64,000 bases of DNA from Microbulbifer yueqingensis (GTDB lineage: Bacteria > Pseudomonadota > Gammaproteobacteria > Pseudomonadales > Cellvibrionaceae), in contig NZ_FNFH01000001.1 in NCBI RefSeq assembly GCF_900100355.1, forward strand, positions 1-64,000, read 5' to 3'. A program made the position numbers and the translations under genes. Each line of letters opens with the position of its first letter. Position 1 is the stretch's first letter. This document shows, in pieces, positions 27,419 through 36,287 of this stretch. Below the pieces are notes generated by a model. The model saw nothing but the letters and a program-made list of their open reading frames with translations. It was not told where the DNA came from and did not search any database.

Positions 27419-27436
27419 GTGACCTCCCAGACAGCT

Positions 27437-27463
27437 TCGGTCAAAACCGACCGACTGGACGGT
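27437..27463. promoter_or_regulatory. Candidate TetR operator
   Basis: Two overlapping dyads lie here: TCGGT-CAAA-ACCGA (27437-27450) and the partial palindrome ACCGACCGACTGGACGGT (27446-27463). The 12-mer AAACCGACCGAC recurs at 27604-27615, just before the sirtuin gene, so the repressor may also act there. Binding is inferred. Confidence 0.5.
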
Positions 27464-27635
27464 ATGGTAGCAGCGCAGGGCGTCCGGTCAAGCCCCGGAC
27501 CGCATCCTGGCGCCCGGCCCTTCCCCCGCACCGCACTTAAGCAGCTGCGTCACACCTGCCACCACGGCAGATCCCACGCCAGGCACAGTGATATGATCCC
27601 TACAAACCGACCGACAGCGCAGGAGCAACTCTGAC

Positions 27636-28466
27636 GTGGACAGCAAAACTCGCCGCGAACTCGAGCGGGCTGCAGAACTCATCGAGCGCGCCGATGGCCT
27701 GCTGATCGCAGCCGGGGCCGGCATGGGGGTCGACTCGGGCCTGCCCGATTTCCGTGGCAACGAGGGCTTCTGGAAGGCCTACCCTGCCCTGCGCCAGTCG
27801 GGAGAGTCCTTCGCTGACATCGCCTCGCCGGTCACCTTCACAGCCCACCCGGAGCGCGCCTGGGGTTTTTACGGCCACCGCCTGAACCTCTACCGGTCGA
27901 CCCGCCCGCACGATGGTTTCCGACTGCTGCGGCAAATGGGCGAAGCGCGCGAGCGCGGCTACTTCGTATTCACCAGCAATGTGGACGGGCAGTTTGAAAA
28001 GGCCGGCTTCGATCCCGAACGGCTCAACCAGTGTCACGGCTCGATACACCACCTGCAGTGCCTCGACGATTGCAGCGGCGAGATCTGGCCGGCGGATGGC
28101 GAGACACCGGTAGTCGACACCGAGCGCTGCCTGGCCCTGGGCGAGCTGCCAACATGCCCGCGCTGCGGCGAGGTGGCCCGGCCGAATATCCTGATGTTCT
28201 CGGACTGGGGCTGGAACATGGCACGCCAGGAGGCGCAGCAGGAGAAGTACCAGCGCTGGCTGGCCGCGGTAAAGAACCTGGTGGTGATAGAGTGTGGGGC
28301 CGGTACCGCCATACCCACGGTGCGCTGGGAATCCGAGGCCGTCGGTGGGCAGCTGGTGAGGATCAACCCGAACGAGCCCGAGTCCGACCTGGAGGACGCC
28401 ATCGGCATCCGGCTCGGGGCACGGGAGGCCATCTCTGCGATCGCGGCCAGGCTGGAAGTCAGCTGA
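27636..28466 (+). CDS. Sir2 family NAD-dependent protein deacylase
   Basis: A 276-aa sirtuin. NAD-binding motifs are AAGAGMGVDSGLPDFRG and TSNVDGQFEKAG, and the catalytic His is in NQCHGSIHHLQC. The zinc module retains two Cys pairs (QCLDDC and CPRCG). The variant TSNVD in place of TQNID and the longer inter-motif region place it outside the well-known CobB class. GTG start at 27636 with AGGAG upstream. Probably removes acyl groups from lysines or acts as an ADP-ribosyl-type enzyme; no partner gene is adjacent. A copy of the TetR-operator 12-mer lies about 20 bp upstream of the start. Confidence 0.88.
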   Translation: MDSKTRRELERAAELIERADGLLIAAGAGMGVDSGLPDFRGNEGFWKAYPALRQSGESFADIASPVTFTAHPERAWGFYGHRLNLYRSTRPHDGFRLLRQMGEARERGYFVFTSNVDGQFEKAGFDPERLNQCHGSIHHLQCLDDCSGEIWPADGETPVVDTERCLALGELPTCPRCGEVARPNILMFSDWGWNMARQEAQQEKYQRWLAAVKNLVVIECGAGTAIPTVRWESEAVGGQLVRINPNEPESDLEDAIGIRLGAREAISAIAARLEVS

Positions 28467-28547
28467 CATCGCTCGCCTATCGGGATTGCGTGGCAATGCT
28501 GGCCGCCGCACAATAGCGCTCACTAGTAAATTCGATAAACAATCCCG

Positions 28548-28928
28548 ATGCAACAGAACAGCTGTCCCTGCGGCTCCGGCAAGCCTTTCGCACAGTGCTG
28601 CGACCTCTACCTTTCCGGCAAGGCATATCCCAATACCGCGGAAGCCCTGATGCGCAGCCGCTTCTCTGCGTTTGTCACGGGCAACCTCCCCTACCTGCGC
28701 AAAACCTGGCACCCGGACACCTGCCCGGAGGTGAAGCAGGATGACCTCAATACCCGTTGGACCAGGCTGGAAGTGCTGCGTAGCAAGCAGGGACTGAAGA
28801 AATCCGTGGTGGAATTCAAGGCATTTTTCGAGGATGAAGAAGGCGAGCGGGCGATGCAGGAAATATCGCTGTTCAAGCTCCACAAGAAACGCTGGGTCTA
28901 TGTGGGACCGCTGGAGACATGGCCCTGA
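28548..28928 (+). CDS. ychJ: YchJ-like SEC-C motif protein
   Basis: A 126-aa protein with an N-terminal SEC-C zinc motif (CPCGSGKPFAQCC, residues 6-18) and a YchJ/UPF0225 NTF2-like domain (ALMRSRFSAFVTGN, YLRKTWHP). Family members are small, single copy and of unknown function; SEC-C motifs bind zinc and often interact with SecB or the ribosome. The last codons overlap the truC start by 10 nt, so the two are probably co-expressed. Confidence 0.9.
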   Translation: MQQNSCPCGSGKPFAQCCDLYLSGKAYPNTAEALMRSRFSAFVTGNLPYLRKTWHPDTCPEVKQDDLNTRWTRLEVLRSKQGLKKSVVEFKAFFEDEEGERAMQEISLFKLHKKRWVYVGPLETWP

Positions 28929-29656
28929 ATAATCCCGAAGTCATCTACGAGGATGCCCATCTCGTCGCCGCCTACAAACCGGAGGGTTGGCTGGTGCATC
29001 GATCGGATATCGACCGGCACGAAACCCGGTTCCTGCTTCAATACCTGCGCGACCAGGTGGGCTGCCACCTGTACCCAATCCACCGGCTCGACAAGCCGAC
29101 ATCGGGGGTCATCCTGTTTGCCAAGAGCGGCGAGGGGGCCGCACGGGCGCAGGCGGAACTGGCTTCGGAGAATTCGGTAAAGGCGTATATCGCGGTGTGC
29201 CGCGGTTGGTGCCCGGAGGAGGGAGTGATCGACTACCCGCTGGCGCCGGTCAGCGATTTCAAGCACCAGCGCAAGCGCCCCAAAGCCGACCTGCCCCGCC
29301 AGTCGGCGGTGACGCGCTTCCGGCGCCTGCACACTATCGAGCTGCCCTACGCGGTGGACCGCTATCCAACCAGTCGCTACTCGCTGGTTGAGATCGAACT
29401 GGAAACCGGTCGCCGCCACCAGATCCGCCGCCACTTCAAGCACATTCACCACCCGCTGGTGGGCTGTCCCAAGTACGGCAAGTCGGTACACAACCACTTC
29501 TTCGCCGAGCAGTTTGGCTGCGCCAGGTTGTTACTACATGCCCACCGACTGGAGCTGGATCACCCGGTTACCGGTGAGCGCCTGTTTATCTCCGCCCCGC
29601 CGCGGGGCTGTTTTGCCTCGCTGCTGAAGACATTTGGCTGGACGACGCCGGACTGA
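28919..29656 (+). CDS. truC: tRNA pseudouridine(65) synthase TruC
   Basis: A 245-aa RluA-family pseudouridine synthase. The catalytic Asp is in HRLDKPTSGVILFAKS (near residue 57). The following LETGRRHQIRRHFKHI and KYGKSVHNHFF segments match TruC, which modifies U65 of certain tRNAs. The start overlaps the ychJ end, the usual YchJ-TruC-type adjacency in gammaproteobacteria. Intact. Confidence 0.92.
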   Translation: MALNNPEVIYEDAHLVAAYKPEGWLVHRSDIDRHETRFLLQYLRDQVGCHLYPIHRLDKPTSGVILFAKSGEGAARAQAELASENSVKAYIAVCRGWCPEEGVIDYPLAPVSDFKHQRKRPKADLPRQSAVTRFRRLHTIELPYAVDRYPTSRYSLVEIELETGRRHQIRRHFKHIHHPLVGCPKYGKSVHNHFFAEQFGCARLLLHAHRLELDHPVTGERLFISAPPRGCFASLLKTFGWTTPD

Positions 29657-30081
29657 CCAGCGGGAAAATAGTACTCTTGAACCATTGCAGATTCCCGCAA
29701 TTCCGGAAAGCTTTCGCTGGCGGTCCCGCGATGGCTGACCGCCCCTCCCTCGTATAATTTGTGGCACCTGTCTCTTAATTTACTTTTCCCGACGCCTGGA
29801 TCTACCTAACGACATTACAGAAGCTTACAACGGCTTACTTCCTTCGCCCCGCGCTTATAAACTCCTGCGCAGCAGCGCCACCCCTCAGCAGAATTAATTT
29901 TAATAGTGATCATTCTGCCCCAGTTTCTGTAGTCATCTGGCAACCGGGCGGGTATCAGCGCCGGTATCCCGACAGGCACTGCTTCGCAGCACATATACGA
30001 AAATTTTCTTTCATCCAGGAAGGATTGAAAGTCCCTGTGCTATCAACCTGATTTGATTCAGTAAATACTGGAGTAGACCTT
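29657..30081. other. 425-bp gap upstream of the sigma-54 activator gene
   Basis: No gene is visible. A TATAAT at 29753-29758 could be a -10, but no matching -35 is present. A TGGCAC at about 29762 lacks the GC at -12, so it is not a sigma-54 promoter. The stretch is more AT-rich than its surroundings. Confidence 0.5.
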
Positions 30082-31101
30082 ATGGAACAGGGTTTGACTC
30101 ACAGCGGACCCCTCTGCGGTTCATTCCATCACGCTACGCTGGTAGGTATGGGCCTGGTCGGCACTTCCGGCGCCGTGAACACCTTGCGGCAGGAAATCAT
30201 CCATTACGCCAGTGCCAGGGCACCAATATTACTCGAGGGAGAAACTGGTACAGGCAAGGAGGTAGTAGCCAGGGCCCTGCACTACCTGAGCAATAATAAC
30301 GACCAGCCATTCCTCCCGATAAATTGCGGCGGGCTGGTGGACTCCCTGTTCGAGAAGGAGTTTTTCGGCAGCGAGAAAGGCGCGTTCACCGATGCCAGGA
30401 GCCGCCATCCGGGCTATGTGGAACAAGCCGGCCGCGGCACTCTCTTTCTGGATGAGGTCAACAGCCTGGGCCAGAAAGCACAGTCGTCCCTCCTTCGCTT
30501 CCTGCAGGACCAGCAGTACCGTGCCGTTGGGGGACGGGAAACACGGACGGCGAAGGTGCGCCTCCTGGCCGCCAGCAATCAATCCCTTGAGGCCCTGAGC
30601 GAGGACGGGTGCTTTCGGGGCGATCTTATGTACCGACTGAACGTACTCAAGATCACCCTCCCCACCCTGCGCGAGCGCAGTGAAGACATACCCATCCTCC
30701 TCGAGCGCCACCTGCAGCAACTCAACGAGCTCTACGGCCGGCACAAGGAGCTCTCCCCAACGGCCATTGAGTGGAGCCGCGACCAGCTCTGGCCGGGAAA
30801 CATCCGCCAGCTGAATAGCTGGCTGCACCGGCGATACCTGAAGACGACTGGCAGCGTGATCTTTCCGAACGCAACGACTCAGGCGCCGGAAAAGCCTATT
30901 AACGGGCCGGTGGCGATGACCGAGTTCCAGGTTGCCAAGCAGCAGGCGGTGCACAACTTCGAAAGAAGCTACCTCAGCAAGGTACTGAAGATCTGCCGCG
31001 GCAATATCAGCCGCGCCGCCCGCATGGCTGGCAAGGAACGCCGCTGCTTTGGCAGGCTGCTGAAAAAACACGGCCTGCAGCCAGCCCATTACAAATGCTA
31101 G
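30082..31101 (+). CDS. Sigma-54-dependent activator lacking a sensor domain (PspF-like architecture)
   Basis: A 339-aa enhancer-binding protein. After a ~25-residue N-terminus comes the AAA+ domain: Walker A GETGTGKE (53-60), the sigma-54 contact loop as GAFTDA (100-105) instead of GAFTGA, Walker B LFLDE (121-125) and the sensor/arginine-finger region FRGDLMYRLNVLKITLPTLR. A Fis-type HTH closes the protein (GNISRAARMAGKERRCFGRL). There is no receiver, GAF or PAS domain, so control must come from a partner protein, its level or the altered loop. It converges on the protease-phospholipase operon; the two stop codons share the palindrome CTAG at 31098-31101. That operon has a sigma-54 promoter, making it the obvious target. 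Confidence 0.9.
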   Translation: MEQGLTHSGPLCGSFHHATLVGMGLVGTSGAVNTLRQEIIHYASARAPILLEGETGTGKEVVARALHYLSNNNDQPFLPINCGGLVDSLFEKEFFGSEKGAFTDARSRHPGYVEQAGRGTLFLDEVNSLGQKAQSSLLRFLQDQQYRAVGGRETRTAKVRLLAASNQSLEALSEDGCFRGDLMYRLNVLKITLPTLRERSEDIPILLERHLQQLNELYGRHKELSPTAIEWSRDQLWPGNIRQLNSWLHRRYLKTTGSVIFPNATTQAPEKPINGPVAMTEFQVAKQQAVHNFERSYLSKVLKICRGNISRAARMAGKERRCFGRLLKKHGLQPAHYKC

Positions 31102-34100
31102 TGGAAGTAGCCGGTCACCAGGTTTCGCGCCTCCGCCTGTAGCCGGCGCAGCGTGGCCGGGTCGGGGCTGAAGTCGGCGGTGCCGATGGAACCGGAATTC
31201 AGCGCCACCACCTGCTGGCGGTAACTGGGGTATTTATTTGCCAGCGCGTCATCCCCCATATACTGGCCGATGACCGCCCCCAGGAAATCGCCCAGGTCCC
31301 GGATACTCTGCCGCTGCCCGGCGGTATTGCCGAGAGCCAGCCCCAGGGTTGCAGGCGTACTCCCCTCGTCCGCAGCGAATACCGGCATGGGCAGGTTGTT
31401 CCAGAGCCCGCCGTCCACATACAGCCCCTCATAGGCGTTGCTGATCCGGGGCCGGTGCCTGGCTCCGAGCACGATCGCCGCGGCCTGGCGGCGGCTGATC
31501 CGCACCGGCTTGAAAAGCCCGGGCAGGCCCATTGAGATCCTCACCGCGTCTGCCACCGGCATCTGGGGCGTGTAGTCGGCCGAGAACATCATGGTACGCC
31601 CGGTCTCCAGGTTGCTGCCGGTGAGCACCAGTTTCACCCCGAAGCGGCGCTGGTGGTCAGCGAAGTTCATGTTGGCGGTGCCACCGCGCTGCCGGATCAG
31701 CTGGTCGAAGAAGGCGCGCGCCGCACAGCCACTGAAGAGCCCCAGGTCCTCCCAGAGATTTTGCGCGTAGTAGATCATGGCCGGCGAGAGCAGCTTATCG
31801 CGCAGTCCGTCTCCATGCTGAATACCACGCACTGCACGGCTGTGCAGACCAGAGCGCAGCTGGCCGACCAGTTGCCGCGATATGCTAGATGGATTCAAGC
31901 GACCCTCGAGGACGTCGGGAATAATGGCTTCCAGGCCCTCGCGCAGGATCGACTGGAGCGGGTTGAACAGGTAGTCGTTCAGCACTGAACTCGAGCTGCC
32001 ATTGACACAGTTGCGCCCCAGCGCCGGCACATTGCGCGGAGAGGCGGGCAAGTCAAAAAATTCCTCGAAGTCCTTGTACCTCGGATCGGATATCCGCTCA
32101 AGCTCGGCAGAGGTCATGCCCAGGGACATGGCCAGCGCGGTAATCGCGCCCGCGGAAGCCCCGGCAACGCCGCGAATATTGCGCAGGCGCCCGTTCTCGA
32201 TATGGTAAATGGGGTGGCCCGAGCTGGTGCGGATTGACTCCAGCGCGCGCACCGCACCCAGGTAGACCAGCCCCTTGCCGCCGCCACCTTCCAGCACCAG
32301 GTATTTTACTTCCTCGGCCCGCAACTTGCGGTTGGCCCCGGCCTCGGCCCACTGGCCGGAATCCGGCCAGAACTCTGCGGTGTCGACGTGCTCCAGCAGC
32401 GCCTGCCCTGGTTCTGCCGCATCTTCATGGGAGGGCGGGAGAGCTGCGGGAAGCTGCTCCTGCCAGGGTGCATCCAGGTCTTCTCCAGCCGGGGAGGCAG
32501 TGCTCAACCTCGAAAAGCTCCCCCACTGGTCGAATATCAACACAGGGAAGCGCCGTGTCACCCGTCTTCCGGTAGCCATTCCATCGCCATTGACTCCCGT
32601 GAACTGCACCAGGTCGACTCTCCGGCGCTGGAATACCGGATAGACATAGAGGGTGCGACGCTGGCCCGCGGGTGCCGGGTCCACACTCATCGTAACCTGC
32701 TTGGTGGTATTCAGGGCCTCGGTAAAAGTGTCGCTGCGCTGTAGGCTCATCGCCACTTCGCGAGTGAAGGATCGCGATATTGTCCTGGAGGTACTGGTGG
32801 AATAACTACTCTCGGAAGACACACCGAGCTCCACGATATCATCAACACCAAAACTGAGTGAGCCCCCGCTGGTCTGTTCCGTGCCTGCGGCGACGGTATC
32901 GCTGCGCTCATTCGCCTCAGCGGCGCGGTAACTGTATTCGATACCGAAACTACTGCTGCGGGAAACCGAGGTGCTGATAGAGCTCTGGACCTGCACCGCA
33001 CTTCGGTCTGTATCGCTGAAGGTCTTGGTCCACACCGGCAACCAGTATTTTCGGTGATTGCGCGAGTCGGTATACAGGTTTCGCTGCTGCTCCCCGGTCC
33101 GGAACATGAATTCCACCGGGTTGACCAGGTAAAAGCTGACCGCATTGCGGTTATAGTAATAACTGCCACTCAGCCCCTCGCGCCAATGGAACTCGACCTC
33201 GAGTCGCGCCAGTGGGTACTCGGAATCATAAGCCTGCCGCAGCCGGCTTGCGGCAATCTGGATGCTCTTGGTGACACTGCTCTCGTCGGTAATGGATTCG
33301 GTATCCACCACCAGGTAGTCACTGCCTGCCCCCTGCCCCGCGAGCGGTATCGTGTGCCAGATCCGGCCCGCTCGCATGGTGCTGAAACGCAGTTTCAGCT
33401 GGGCTTGTTCCATATTGTATACGCGGTTCTTGTTGCGAATGCGCAGGCGGAACGTCACCTGCTGACGCTGGGAGTCGCCGGTAGTTAACACATACACGTG
33501 GGGCCGGCCATCGGAACCCGTGACGGTCTGCAGGTTGGTAAAGCTGATTTCTGCCTGCCGGCTGCGGGTCGGACGATCCTCCGCAAGCAGGTGTGACTCG
33601 ACATGTTCCCCAAATCCTGCGTCCAGGATCTCACCGCCCGGCCCCTCGATAAATTCGCCGATATCGTCTTGCAGGCTCTCCGGCAGAGCGTCGCCTTCCC
33701 CTTCCGTATACATATCCGTATCCTCCTGATAAGCAATATTCCTGCCCGCCTCCGAATGCCCCCGATGGACGGCGTTATGTTCCTCTTCCACGTTATATTC
33801 CTGCTCCACATAGGCGATCGCCGCCCGGGCATCGAGCAGGCCGGCCCCGTAGCGCAGGTGGGGCAATAACTCCTCTGGCGCTCCGGCAGTTACCACCAGC
33901 GCCTCGCGGATTTCATCGATCGTCAGCGGCCGCCTGGCGGCCTGCAGCATCAGTGCCACTGTGCCCGCGGTATGCGGAGCGGCCATCGAGGTCCCGCTTT
34001 TCACCGTATAGGCGTCACGATGGCGGAAGCCGAGGGCGTCCACGCTACTGGACCTGGCCGCCCTGATCCGGTCACCCGGAGCAGTCAGGATCGGCACCAT

Positions 34101-35609
34101 GCGCTGGTCACGCGTCGGCCCGGCGCTACTGAAACTGGCAATACGCCGGGGCCCGCCCCTGCCGGGTCGATACGCCGCCGTAGCAAGCGTATTACGCCCG
34201 CAACAGATGGTGCCAATAGTCATGTTCGGGTCTGCATCAGCGGGGTAAAAGCGGCTTTGCTCCCGGGCAGAGGTACGCTCTATCCACGCGTGGACCGGGA
34301 AACTTGTCCCGCTCGCACTGCGCAGCTGTAAACGCCACTGGCCGGAGGGCGCCGAGGGGTGGATAAATATGTTCACCTGGTTATCGCCGTTATTCGGGTC
34401 GCGACGACGGTGGTAGGCAGTGACGTAAAGTTCTGAATCCTTTGTCCGCCCGGCACGGATTATCCGGTTCTCCCCCAATGGCAATGTAAAAATGGCCTCG
34501 CCGTCGGGCCTTTCCAGCTTCAGGTCCAGCGCCTGCTCGCCGGCATACCAGATCTCCAGTTCTGCCGGCGAGCGCCGCGCCACCGCCGGAACCTGCCAGC
34601 GCAATGCGTGCAGCCTGCCTTCACGTGCGACACCGGAAGCGTGCAGGCGCGCGGAAAAATAGTTACCGGTACTCATGCTGATAGCGCGATTGCGCCGCTC
34701 CCGCACTATCGCATCCAATGCCTGCTCAACCGGGGAAGTGCCGTCTTTCGCGTCGCCGGTTCGCCCCAGGCTCATATTGATAACCACGGGTCGGTCGCCG
34801 GCATGCTGGAAAATAAAGTGGACCGCTTCCAACACCCGTACGGAATCACCGAGGGAATCCTCTGGCCGGGTGTCATCACTGCGCAGATGAACAAATAAGA
34901 GCTCTGCCTCCGGCGCCACCCCGGAGGGAACACCCTCGCGCCACGCACGACCGGCCGCAATCGACAGGACGTGGGTGCCGTGGGTCCCTATTCCCGCCGG
35001 ATCAATCCGCGCGGGATCGTAGTCGAGGGCACGGTAAGGGTCCCTGCTCATAAGCGCCCGATCGATCTCATCACGGTCGATAAAGCGCCCGTAACCATAT
35101 GGATGTGGGCTACTTGCGGACTCTGGGCCGCGTTGGTCCCAGATACCCAACAGTCGCGTCTTGCCCTTTTCATCGAGGAAAGCCCGGTGCGCAAAATCCA
35201 CACCCCAGTCAATCACACCTACGATTACACCCTTGCCGGTGTAGCGATCGTGGCGGGCAAACTGGTGTCCTATGCCGATCTCGCCGGTGCTTTCCTGGAG
35301 ATCACCACTGAACAGGCTGGTGGCTTTGAGGCTGGCCACGTTGGGATGCTGTCGCACCCTGACAATATCCTTGAGCCTGATACGGCCCGTGTGGATGTTC
35401 CCCATACGCGCAATCGTTCTCAGGCCTTCTACCGGGACTACGGCATCGTGCAGGCGCACGACCACAGCAACCTCTGCCTCCGCGGCCTCGCCTGCGATTG
35501 CCTCGCCATCGGGGCTGGCGCCGTTGCGAACAAGCAGCTCCTTGAGCCGGGGATCAAATTGTATCTCCCGGAGGGGCCTCGATTGGCTGCCATCTCTATT
35601 TCGATCCAT
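31098..35609 (-). CDS. Giant subtilisin-like (S8) protease / beta-rich / patatin phospholipase fusion
   Basis: About 1503 aa from the ATG at 35609; a TTG at 35678 is an alternative start and no strong ribosome site decides. The S8 domain (~120-610) has Asp in GVIDWGVDF (~134), His in GTHGTHVLS (~210) and Ser in SGTSMAAPH (~541), with a beta insert between His and Ser. An acidic linker precedes a beta-rich region (~690-1000) whose Ser/Thr-rich alternating strands (~870-960) recall aerolysin-type pore formers. The patatin domain (~1100-1440) has the oxyanion loop GGGGKG (~1108), nucleophile GASAG (Ser ~1152) and Asp in YVDGGLWNN (~1399). No signal peptide is evident. Last gene of the sigma-54 operon; function unknown, but all catalytic residues are intact. 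Confidence 0.88.
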   Translation of the reverse strand: MDRNRDGSQSRPLREIQFDPRLKELLVRNGASPDGEAIAGEAAEAEVAVVVRLHDAVVPVEGLRTIARMGNIHTGRIRLKDIVRVRQHPNVASLKATSLFSGDLQESTGEIGIGHQFARHDRYTGKGVIVGVIDWGVDFAHRAFLDEKGKTRLLGIWDQRGPESASSPHPYGYGRFIDRDEIDRALMSRDPYRALDYDPARIDPAGIGTHGTHVLSIAAGRAWREGVPSGVAPEAELLFVHLRSDDTRPEDSLGDSVRVLEAVHFIFQHAGDRPVVINMSLGRTGDAKDGTSPVEQALDAIVRERRNRAISMSTGNYFSARLHASGVAREGRLHALRWQVPAVARRSPAELEIWYAGEQALDLKLERPDGEAIFTLPLGENRIIRAGRTKDSELYVTAYHRRRDPNNGDNQVNIFIHPSAPSGQWRLQLRSASGTSFPVHAWIERTSAREQSRFYPADADPNMTIGTICCGRNTLATAAYRPGRGGPRRIASFSSAGPTRDQRMVPILTAPGDRIRAARSSSVDALGFRHRDAYTVKSGTSMAAPHTAGTVALMLQAARRPLTIDEIREALVVTAGAPEELLPHLRYGAGLLDARAAIAYVEQEYNVEEEHNAVHRGHSEAGRNIAYQEDTDMYTEGEGDALPESLQDDIGEFIEGPGGEILDAGFGEHVESHLLAEDRPTRSRQAEISFTNLQTVTGSDGRPHVYVLTTGDSQRQQVTFRLRIRNKNRVYNMEQAQLKLRFSTMRAGRIWHTIPLAGQGAGSDYLVVDTESITDESSVTKSIQIAASRLRQAYDSEYPLARLEVEFHWREGLSGSYYYNRNAVSFYLVNPVEFMFRTGEQQRNLYTDSRNHRKYWLPVWTKTFSDTDRSAVQVQSSISTSVSRSSSFGIEYSYRAAEANERSDTVAAGTEQTSGGSLSFGVDDIVELGVSSESSYSTSTSRTISRSFTREVAMSLQRSDTFTEALNTTKQVTMSVDPAPAGQRRTLYVYPVFQRRRVDLVQFTGVNGDGMATGRRVTRRFPVLIFDQWGSFSRLSTASPAGEDLDAPWQEQLPAALPPSHEDAAEPGQALLEHVDTAEFWPDSGQWAEAGANRKLRAEEVKYLVLEGGGGKGLVYLGAVRALESIRTSSGHPIYHIENGRLRNIRGVAGASAGAITALAMSLGMTSAELERISDPRYKDFEEFFDLPASPRNVPALGRNCVNGSSSSVLNDYLFNPLQSILREGLEAIIPDVLEGRLNPSSISRQLVGQLRSGLHSRAVRGIQHGDGLRDKLLSPAMIYYAQNLWEDLGLFSGCAARAFFDQLIRQRGGTANMNFADHQRRFGVKLVLTGSNLETGRTMMFSADYTPQMPVADAVRISMGLPGLFKPVRISRRQAAAIVLGARHRPRISNAYEGLYVDGGLWNNLPMPVFAADEGSTPATLGLALGNTAGQRQSIRDLGDFLGAVIGQYMGDDALANKYPSYRQQVVALNSGSIGTADFSPDPATLRRLQAEARNLVTGYFH

Positions 35610-35684
35610 GGGGGTTATCCAGCCAGAATGACCAGCGTGAAGGAGGCGCCGGCCCGGCGACCGGGCGCCCCCAGCCAAACAACC

Positions 35685-36251
35685 TCAGGTCGTTTCAGGT
35701 GTGGCCGCAGCCACCTTGACCAGGTCACGGACAGCAGCCTTGAACTGCGCATCGTCCAGCAACTGGGCCAGCACCGGATGGGCCTGGCTCTCCTTCTGGG
35801 TAAGCTCCGGCTTGCCCTTCTTGGCCAACAATGTCAGCCCCTGTACCAGCCGGGCCGCGATCTCTGCATCGGGCGCGGAGGACGGGCTGCCGTAGCCGTC
35901 GAAGATCAGGCCGCTGACTTCCTCACCCAACGCTACCTTCTTCAGCCGGTCGGTCAGCCCGAGGCGGTCGATATTGGCGTAGCGGGTCTTGAAATCCTCG
36001 CAACTGAAGTCAACGGTACCGGTACGGACCTCGTGCACCGCATCCAGGACCTCTGTGCCGATGACTTTCTCTGCACTTTCCACTGCACGGCGGTGCTGGG
36101 TGGCCTGCATGTTCGCCTGGGTTACAGAGAATATCGTGCGATTCTTCTGGTTCATGCTGAGACTGGAAGTGATGGCCGCATTCATCACCTCAGTCTGGTT
36201 TTCCTTCGGCGACATTGCCGCCAGCATCATGGCCCATTGGTTGCTTTTCAT
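35685..36251 (-). CDS. Unknown 188-aa protein of the sigma-54 operon
   Basis: I do not recognise a family. The product is mostly helical and soluble, starting MKSNQWAMMLAAMSPKENQ. It has a Gln/Asn/Thr-rich N-terminal third (TSSLSMNQKNRTIFSVTQAN), which suggests a self-assembling or structural segment, and a charged C-terminal half (LVQGLTLLAKKGKPELTQKE). GGAG lies at a good distance before the ATG at 36251. It is 36 bp after the previous gene and 75 bp before the giant protease gene; a GC-rich hairpin-like stretch in that second gap could modulate expression of the protease. Confidence 0.75.
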   Translation of the reverse strand: MKSNQWAMMLAAMSPKENQTEVMNAAITSSLSMNQKNRTIFSVTQANMQATQHRRAVESAEKVIGTEVLDAVHEVRTGTVDFSCEDFKTRYANIDRLGLTDRLKKVALGEEVSGLIFDGYGSPSSAPDAEIAARLVQGLTLLAKKGKPELTQKESQAHPVLAQLLDDAQFKAAVRDLVKVAAATPETT

Positions 36252-36287
36252 AGCTTGCTCCAGGGTTATTCAGTTATATGGAAATGA

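Noticed and set aside
27600-28883. 427-aa minus-strand frame
   Set aside because: Antisense to the sirtuin and ychJ genes, which have clear motifs.
29760-29780. Sigma-54 promoter upstream of the activator gene
   Set aside because: TGGCAC is present but the -12 GC doublet is missing.
35610-35678. TTG start for the giant protease gene
   Set aside because: It has only a weakly placed GAGG and the added 23 residues look low in conservation; kept as an alternative, not preferred.
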